NCBI GenBank assembly: GCA_021738605.1
Contig: JAIPBY010000144.1
Coordinates: 1-6,291, forward strand
Source: Chitinophagaceae bacterium
GTDB taxonomy: Bacteria; Bacteroidota; Bacteroidia; Chitinophagales; Chitinophagaceae
Direction of reading: 5' to 3'
Length of the DNA stretch: 6,291 bases
Every line of letters begins with the position of its first letter. Within the stretch, counting starts at the first letter, position 1. Positions 1-4,252 of this stretch are shown here, one piece after another. Both the position numbers and the translations under genes were made by a program. The notes below the pieces were generated by a model. The model ran no database searches and had not been told where the DNA came from. It saw nothing but the letters and a program-made list of their open reading frames with translations.

Positions 1-16
1 AAGCAAGCAGGTAACG

Positions 17-43
17 CTTGGAGGAAAATAAAATCCGTCCAAG
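17..43. other. Imperfect hairpin just downstream of the SGNH hydrolase gene
   Basis: The arms CTTGGA (17-22) and TCCAAG (38-43) are perfectly complementary. They continue inward with GGA (23-25) against TCC (34-36) past a single bulged G at 37, closing an 8-base A/T loop. It starts about 9 bases after the stop codon of the minus-strand SGNH hydrolase gene, so it could be a transcript 3'-end stem. There is no T run after the stem on either strand, so it is not a standard intrinsic terminator. It could also lie in the coding end of an unseen convergent gene. Confidence 0.3.
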
Positions 44-52
44 AAAAGAGCA

Positions 53-769
53 CTATTGCACAATCCTTTTCTTCACCATAAAATCAAAAACCAACTTCGC
101 CATGTAATTGTATCCGTCCTTATTGGGATGTACACCGTCACTGGTGGTCATTAAATTGGATCGGCCTTCAAATGGCTTGGTCAGGTCCAGAAAATAAGCG
201 CCCTCAGCTTTCGCAATTTTCCTGGTCCTTTTGCGCAGTTCCCAGATCCGGGGCCTTCTAAGGGTGAGGTCATTTATTCTTTCAGGAGACAAACCTGCTG
301 TGGCAATGACCATGTCCAAAGGGCTGCAGAGAATGAAAGTACACTTAGGATTGATTTCTTTTATCGACTTAATGTATGCTGAATAGTCTTTCTCAAAGTC
401 ACCAATATGTTCCCAATTGTAACGTGGTGAACCTACTGTTTCGTTTGTACCAACTTCAATGACAACAATATCAGGCAGGTACAACTTCAATGAATCCACC
501 GTCTTCCAAATATTGGGTGTCCCAAACCGGATCACCGTAGCACCACCAATGCCAAAATTCTTCACCCCATATCCCTCATACCCTCTGGCCTGCAACTGTG
601 CATTTAACACTGCAGGGTAAGATTCAGCTGATGGATCCTGGACCCTGGCCCCGAAGGTGATGCTATTCCCTATGCAGGCAATTTGGACCTTAGTGTTTTG
701 AGCAATGGTTTCATGATAAGAAACCATGCAAGTGAGGAACATTAAAAAATATCGAAATGCTTTTGCCAT
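53..769 (-). CDS. Secreted SGNH/GDSL-family hydrolase (esterase-like)
   Basis: 238-residue predicted exported hydrolase of the SGNH superfamily, which uses a Ser-(Asp)-His site to cleave ester bonds, often acetyl esters on sugars. Numbered from the chosen start, block I is GNSITFG with nucleophile Ser36, block II is NFGIGGAT (oxyanion Gly near 75-76), block III is GTNE (Asn109), and block V is DGVHPN (Asp211, His214). The full catalytic set is present. Residues 1-24 form a signal peptide ending TIAQ. The ATG at 769 is chosen because it directly precedes this signal peptide. The reading frame is open to an ATG at 859, but that would place a polar stretch before the signal peptide and overlap the upstream gene; an ATG at 778 is a close alternative. 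A weak AGGA lies 11 bases upstream of 769. It is the last gene of the three-gene minus-strand set, 40 bp after the membrane-protein gene. Block I has GNS instead of the classical GDS, a common variant. The substrate cannot be told. Confidence 0.9.
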   Translation of the reverse strand: MAKAFRYFLMFLTCMVSYHETIAQNTKVQIACIGNSITFGARVQDPSAESYPAVLNAQLQARGYEGYGVKNFGIGGATVIRFGTPNIWKTVDSLKLYLPDIVVIEVGTNETVGSPRYNWEHIGDFEKDYSAYIKSIKEINPKCTFILCSPLDMVIATAGLSPERINDLTLRRPRIWELRKRTRKIAKAEGAYFLDLTKPFEGRSNLMTTSDGVHPNKDGYNYMAKLVFDFMVKKRIVQ

Positions 770-809
770 TGTATACATATTCCTGAAGATAACAAAAGAA
801 TGATATTGG

Positions 810-1442
810 TCATTTCTTTTTGGGAGTTGGACCCAAAAGAAAAATATAGAAGAAAGCAATAACTACGATAATCAAAAAAGCATAAAGTGCGATTTGCCCA
901 TACCTATTTTCAGCAGATTTCGCCAATTTAGCCACTTTAACTCCATTGATTTGAGCTGTGAATTTATTTTCTTTGTTGAGAACCGTCTTCATCATTTCCT
1001 TTCCATCGAGCTCAATAGATAGGATACTGAAATGGTCGTTCAAAGTGGAAAAAAAATGATTTGAGATGGATTGAATAGATGAAAACGCAACAGTTGAATC
1101 CAGCTTAGCGATGATCAACACTTCATGGCCAAGGGCAATGGCAATTGAATCCATGGATATTCTGCGCCCATTATCAGTATTGATCACAATGCTGTTTTGC
1201 AGATGGTTTTTCAACAAATGTTTGAACTCCTCTGGCGTCAACCCGTTGACATTTGTCTTGGGAAATTGATGCTCTAATGCAAGTTGAAAAGACAACAATG
1301 GAGCCCGCAGCATGAGGTTCCAGCTGCTGGAAGGCGTTTTATTGAAGGCCAATGTAGACACCTGGGGGTTGTGCCCAAAGACCTGAATAGTGAGCAATAA
1401 TGCTAACAAAAAACTTATGCCTTTTGACAAAAATTGATGCAT
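810..1442 (-). CDS. Secreted single-pass membrane protein with predicted mature N-terminal histidine, family not recognised
   Basis: 210 residues; I cannot name the family with certainty. Residues 1-23 are a clear signal peptide (basic start, long Leu-rich core, V-F-G before the cut), which would leave His24 as the first mature residue (H-N-P-Q). Residues 24-181 form a soluble extracytoplasmic domain with a typical LTPEEF helix start near 68-73. Residues about 182-203 are one strongly hydrophobic helix, followed by the short basic tail GPTPKKK. The protein is therefore anchored with its bulk in the periplasm or outside, and the C-terminus is cytoplasmic. The gene begins 9 bp after the stop of the YHYH lipoprotein gene, which argues for co-transcription and a shared role. 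No ribosome binding site is visible. An exposed N-terminal His resembles proteins that coordinate copper through it, but this is inference; the protein could equally be a structural or assembly factor. Confidence 0.85.
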   Translation of the reverse strand: MHQFLSKGISFLLALLLTIQVFGHNPQVSTLAFNKTPSSSWNLMLRAPLLSFQLALEHQFPKTNVNGLTPEEFKHLLKNHLQNSIVINTDNGRRISMDSIAIALGHEVLIIAKLDSTVAFSSIQSISNHFFSTLNDHFSILSIELDGKEMMKTVLNKENKFTAQINGVKVAKLAKSAENRYGQIALYAFLIIVVIAFFYIFLLGPTPKKK

Positions 1443-1451
1443 GCAGGCGGA

Positions 1452-2450
1452 TTAAAAGGAGACCGAAAAAGAGCCTGGTAATCCCCTGAAACCATTGATG
1501 AATTTATTGGACCCTGCAGAGGCAACGTGGTAATGATAGCCGCGAACTGTATCGTAATGTCCTCTGTTGGCATCCAGATCTGCGGATTCTTTTCCTGATG
1601 CATCCAATTGTTCAAACATCCCATAACCGTCCATCGCATAACCAATCATGGATGCATGGCCATCTGTTTGTTTGATACTGGTAGATTTGCCAGTTGCCGC
1701 GTGATAATGATATCCAACTGCGCCATTGACATGTCCACCTGCATCATCCATTGGTGCAAGGGTGAATGCCCCGAGTATGGCCTGTGTTGGAGCAGGAGGG
1801 TCAAAGTTTATCCCATTGAAGGCAATGCCAACAACCATTCCCATTCCCATGATGGGCATGGTACTGCTTGCCTTTCGGGGTCTGACAGGAATATAAAAAG
1901 TCTTTTTCAATCCCTGATAATAGGAAGGCTGGCACTCAACACAAAAATTCCTATAGGCCGGATCCACATTGGGACGTGCAGCTGCTTCACATTTCTCTTT
2001 GGTATCCGTAACATTGATTTTTCCGGTTGCTGAGTTGTAGAGCTGCCAGGTGGCATTATTATAGAAACTGGCCATATTCTTGATAAAACTACCATCTACA
2101 TCATAAAGCTTACCCCCTTCAAACCAAACACCTCCTTTATCTGCACCATCAAGAATATTCGTAGGGCACCATGGGCCCATGGCATGGTCTGTAGGGGTAT
2201 TGTTCGTAACAATTTTATAGCACTCGATTGAAGTACCATTAAATGTTCTGGTTTCCTTTGAAATGGTCTGGCTGAGTCCCGCCGTTAAAAAATAACTTGG
2301 GTTGACTTCTACGACCACTTCTCCCCCATCATTTGTTGCCACAGTACTTTTCTTTTTGCAAGAGGAGAACAAAATGACGCCAAACATCAAGATAAATATT
2401 GGAGTTGACCAATATAACCCGGAGGGAAAAACAGAAGATTGATTTTTCAT
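1452..2450 (-). CDS. YHYH-domain lipoprotein
   Basis: 332-residue predicted lipoprotein carrying the YHYH domain (Pfam YHYH family, function unknown). Residues 14-30 are hydrophobic and end in a lipobox, LFSSC, with Cys31 as the acylated residue, followed by KKKS. The domain fills roughly residues 75-332. Visible landmarks are DHAMGPWCP (His89, Cys95), a CxxC pair (Cys170, Cys173), the first GYHYH (246-250), GYAMDGYG (270-277), an LDAN segment (292-295) and the second GYHYH (304-308). Both YHYH units share the spacing G-H-x5-G-Y-H-Y-H-x-A. The order of first YHYH, G-Y-x-x-D-G, LD and second YHYH is what I expect of the family. Besides the lipidated cysteine there are five Cys and many His, so metal binding or disulfides are plausible, but unproven. 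It is the first gene of the minus-strand set. No Shine-Dalgarno sequence is seen; the start is preceded by the A/T-rich TATTTAAT. It probably sits in the outer membrane. Confidence 0.92.
   Translation of the reverse strand: MKNQSSVFPSGLYWSTPIFILMFGVILFSSCKKKSTVATNDGGEVVVEVNPSYFLTAGLSQTISKETRTFNGTSIECYKIVTNNTPTDHAMGPWCPTNILDGADKGGVWFEGGKLYDVDGSFIKNMASFYNNATWQLYNSATGKINVTDTKEKCEAAARPNVDPAYRNFCVECQPSYYQGLKKTFYIPVRPRKASSTMPIMGMGMVVGIAFNGINFDPPAPTQAILGAFTLAPMDDAGGHVNGAVGYHYHAATGKSTSIKQTDGHASMIGYAMDGYGMFEQLDASGKESADLDANRGHYDTVRGYHYHVASAGSNKFINGFRGLPGSFSVSF
2169..2182. repeat. Perfect 14-bp palindrome inside the YHYH gene
   Basis: CCATGGGCCCATGG reads identically on both strands. It encodes part of the H-A-M-G-P-W motif of the YHYH protein, so codon content explains at least part of it. 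No regulatory role is implied. Confidence 0.4.
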
Positions 2451-2663
2451 ATTAAATAGAGCAATGGGAAAAAGAAATCCTTCGGTTCATTTGGGAAAAC
2501 CCAATAAAAGCCTCATACTCTCTAGAAGGTCTTCTACCAATGTTGAAGCCGATACCCTTGCTTTATCCACAATTCCAAAGAGGAGTACCCCATACGATTC
2601 AAAAATGACGAAAATCATATGCGTTGCTGATCAAAACAAGTAGTAACCCAGACATGGTTGAAT
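2451..2663. other. Divergent intergenic region between the YHYH and acyltransferase genes
   Basis: This 213-bp A/T-rich stretch separates the minus-strand YHYH gene from the plus-strand acyltransferase gene, so it should carry promoters for both. I found no full TTTG-N19-TAnnTTTG promoter on either strand. The closest plus-strand match is TACCCTTG at 2553-2560, with no -33 element at the right distance. It contains a 14-bp dyad (2523-2536), a small TTGGG-AAAA-CCCAA hairpin (2491-2504) and a 12-codon open frame at 2605-2643 with nothing to support it as a gene. No RNA gene was recognised. Confidence 0.6.
2523..2536. promoter_or_regulatory. Inverted repeat, possible operator
   Basis: The arms TAGAAG and CTTCTA are perfectly complementary with a 2-base GT spacer. 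The dyad lies near the middle of the divergent region and could bind a dimeric regulator acting on one or both flanking genes. A match of this size is not rare by chance, and no second copy was seen. Confidence 0.25.
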
Positions 2664-3794
2664 ATGTTTGGGTCGATGAAACTATCTGCAGCTTACACAG
2701 CACTACTTGACAACAAAAGACAATCTTGGATAGACTATGACAGGGGAATCAGCATCATACTGGTAACCTATCGACATGCTTACGAAATGCTCATGAATGC
2801 CGGCTTGAATTTCGACCGATTTCCGATGATTGGCTATATGAATGTATTTTTATTAGGGTTCCGGATGCCGCTGTTTTTTATAACATCGGGCATCTTCCTG
2901 TCTTCAAGCCTGGAGAAAAAAGGATTGAAGTCATACAATTTCTCAAGATTCCAGAATATACTTTACCCAATGTTCATTTGGGGCACTCTCCAGATCAGTT
3001 TACAAGTTGCTTTTTCTGGATACACGAATTTTAGCCACCAATCATTAGATTATATCTGGTTGATTTTTGACCCCAGGCGAACTGGACAGTTCTGGTATTT
3101 GCACACACTGTTTTTTGTGGGCATGCTCTATGCATTCCTGAAAATAAAATTCCAGTTCACTTCGAAAATGCAAATATCCATCGGGATATTGATGTACACG
3201 GCTTTGGCGCTGATAAGACAAAAAGGTATCTACCTTGGCTTTGCGATGGACATCCTCCAATACTATGTATTCTTTGCCCTTGGCGACCTCATCTCAAATA
3301 CCATCAGAAAAAAAGAGAACAAACGGTATTTTGAATCGTTTGTTCTCTTGCTCATCCTGTTACCCATTTTTTGTCTGGTGCAGTACAACTTCGCATCAAT
3401 CAATATCCAGCAGGGCAGCAATTATTATATTGAGCACAAAATGCCACTCTTCTTCGTGGTAATTGCACTGGTTGGATGTGCGCTGTCCATCAATATCTCA
3501 TTTCTCCTTGGCAAATACAACTTGCTGGGGTACCTGAGGATTATTGGCTACCATTCCATCCACATTTATTGCATGCAAATCATTTTAATGGCTTCAACAA
3601 GAACCATTTTGTTGCGAACATTCGACAATCTACCTGCACCACTGGTAATGACCCTGATTATTGTTGCTGGGCTGATGTTACCAATTTTGTTCTATAATTT
3701 GCTCATGAGATTGAACTGCTGGTGGTTGTTTTCACCCAAAAAACCAATGCAATCTCCAAAACAAGAAGTACAAAAAACACTGGTGAACCTATAA
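2664..3794 (+). CDS. Acyltransferase family 3 integral membrane protein
   Basis: 376-residue multi-pass membrane protein of the acyltransferase-3 family, whose members transfer acetyl, succinyl or similar groups onto sugars of surface polysaccharides or lipids at the cytoplasmic membrane. Numbered from the ATG at 2664: the opening motif W22-I-D-Y-D-R27-G followed by H38 (the family's conserved Arg and His), MPLFFITSG (68-76), FWYLHTLFF (143-151) and YHSIHIYCMQ (296-305). About ten hydrophobic helices can be drawn, and the length is typical. Start choice: TTG at 2658 extends the frame by two codons and ATG at 2676 shortens it by four; all leave the domain intact, and none has a Shine-Dalgarno sequence. 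The gene stands alone on its strand and runs convergently into the YtxH gene with a 6-bp overlap. Its middle (3313-3349, coding about residues 217-229) contains a perfect 13-bp inverted repeat. No glycosyltransferase or polysaccharide gene is in view, so the acceptor is unknown. Confidence 0.9.
   Translation: MFGSMKLSAAYTALLDNKRQSWIDYDRGISIILVTYRHAYEMLMNAGLNFDRFPMIGYMNVFLLGFRMPLFFITSGIFLSSSLEKKGLKSYNFSRFQNILYPMFIWGTLQISLQVAFSGYTNFSHQSLDYIWLIFDPRRTGQFWYLHTLFFVGMLYAFLKIKFQFTSKMQISIGILMYTALALIRQKGIYLGFAMDILQYYVFFALGDLISNTIRKKENKRYFESFVLLLILLPIFCLVQYNFASINIQQGSNYYIEHKMPLFFVVIALVGCALSINISFLLGKYNLLGYLRIIGYHSIHIYCMQIILMASTRTILLRTFDNLPAPLVMTLIIVAGLMLPILFYNLLMRLNCWWLFSPKKPMQSPKQEVQKTLVNL
3308..3349 (-). 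terminator. Antisense intrinsic-terminator-like hairpin inside the acyltransferase gene
   Basis: The arms at 3313-3325 (AAGAGAACAAACG) and 3337-3349 are perfectly complementary over 13 bp, with an 11-base loop (3326-3336). On the minus strand the stem leads straight into a T run: seven T in total (3314 down to 3308), two of them paired in the stem. That is the layout of a Rho-independent terminator reading leftward, antisense to the acyltransferase. The convergent YtxH gene, ending at 3789, is the obvious source of such transcripts. On the plus strand the stem is preceded by A and not followed by T, so it should not terminate the sense transcript. The stem is fairly A/T-rich (5 of 13 pairs are G-C). 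It could still be a by-product of coding Lys/Asn followed by Phe/Val/Leu. Confidence 0.5.
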
Positions 3795-4052
3795 ATCAGC
3801 ATGCTCGTTATCGGTACTGGCAAGCGCTTCATTCATTGTTTTTCTGGCCTTACCCCTGAGTTTGTCAAACTTGTTGGCAACATCATCAACCATTGAAGTC
3901 ATGCCATCTCTCACACCTTCAACCAGGTCATCTCCTTTTTGCCTGATTTTTCTGCGTGTTTCAGCACCTTTATCAGGCGCAATCAACACCCCAAGAACAG
4001 TTCCTGCTGCAATACCTGCTAAAACGCCCCAAACAATTTTTCCGTTTGACAT
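3789..4052 (-). CDS. YtxH-domain small membrane protein
   Basis: 87-residue protein of the YtxH family, small membrane proteins of general but poorly defined role, often stress- or envelope-associated. Residues about 5-25 form a Gly/Ala-rich helix (GVLAGIAAGTVLGVLIAP), immediately followed by the family signature APDKGAETRRKI and an amphipathic charged tail with D/K-rich heptad-like spacing (about 38-80). The N-terminus is therefore in or across the membrane, with a likely coiled tail. The ATG at 4052 is chosen because it directly precedes the family core. The frame is open to an ATG at 4202, but those 50 extra residues are unlike the family and would include the promoter at 4097-4127. It is convergent with the acyltransferase gene, stops overlapping by 6 bp. 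It has its own promoter about 45 bp upstream and no Shine-Dalgarno sequence. Confidence 0.88.
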   Translation of the reverse strand: MSNGKIVWGVLAGIAAGTVLGVLIAPDKGAETRRKIRQKGDDLVEGVRDGMTSMVDDVANKFDKLRGKARKTMNEALASTDNEHADL

Positions 4053-4096
4053 AATGAAAAGTTTAAAGATTTTGTGAATAAATGATCTGAACTCCC

Positions 4097-4127
4097 CAAA
4101 GCTATCTACCTGGGGCGCATATTCAAA
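4097..4127 (-). promoter_or_regulatory. Bacteroidota-type promoter of the YtxH gene
   Basis: On the minus strand, TTTG (4127-4124) is followed by exactly 19 bases and then TAGCTTTG (4104-4097). This matches the -33 TTTG and -7 TAnnTTTG consensus of the housekeeping sigma factor in Bacteroidota at every fixed base. Transcription should begin near 4090, giving a leader of roughly 40 bases before the ATG at 4052. It also supports the short start of the YtxH protein. Confidence 0.75.
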
Positions 4128-4149
4128 TGACCACGGTGTGGATTCAATG

Positions 4150-4161
4150 TGATGGCCATCA
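4150..4161. promoter_or_regulatory. 12-bp palindrome, possible operator
   Basis: TGATGGCCATCA is a perfect palindrome about 22 bp upstream of the -33 element of the YtxH promoter and about 90 bp before the divergent gene at 4253. Its place fits a regulator site serving either gene, but a palindrome of this length is expected about once by chance in a window of this size. Confidence 0.2.
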
Positions 4162-4252
4162 GCGATCAGATGAAAGAATAAAGACATTAATTGGGGTACC
4201 ATGCAAAAGAGTTTCGGGCATTCCGTAATTTAGTGTCTACAATCACCAGACC

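Larger units (their letters stand above)
4053..4252. other. Divergent intergenic region between the YtxH and MG2/plug genes
   Basis: This 200-bp region contains the YtxH promoter (4097-4127, minus strand) and a 12-bp palindrome (4150-4161). For the plus-strand gene starting at 4253 the nearest -7-like string is TAATTTAG at 4226-4233, which mismatches the consensus and has no -33 partner, so that promoter was not located. The in-frame TAA at 4226-4228 rules out an earlier start for the downstream gene. No RNA gene was recognised. Confidence 0.6.

Noticed and set aside
1..81. Plus-strand open frame entering from the left edge and ending in TAA at 79-81, possible tail of a convergent gene
   Set aside because: Too short to recognise, and another plus-strand frame also remains open for about 30 bases to a stop at 29-31, so no frame can be chosen.
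818..838. Inverted repeat TTTTGGG / CCCAAAA with a 7-base loop at the end of the 210-residue membrane-protein gene
   Set aside because: It is made by the final codons (Leu-Gly-Pro-Thr-Pro-Lys-Lys), and no T run follows the stem on the minus strand, so it does not qualify as a terminator.
770..859. Longer version of the SGNH hydrolase starting at 859
   Set aside because: It would overlap the preceding gene by about 50 bp and put 30 non-conserved residues in front of a good signal peptide.
2605..2643. Short open frame of 12 codons (starting MTKIICVADQ) just before the acyltransferase gene, possible leader peptide
   Set aside because: No ribosome binding site, no runs of one amino acid, and no attenuator hairpin follows it.
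2663..2670. TATGTTTG, an exact match to the -7 promoter element, at the acyltransferase start
   Set aside because: It overlaps the ATG at 2664 and has no TTTG about 19-21 bases upstream. It would only make sense for a near-leaderless start at 2676; chance is more likely.
4226..4233. TAATTTAG as a -7 element for the MG2/plug gene
   Set aside because: It differs from the consensus in the TTTG part and lacks a -33 TTTG at the right distance.
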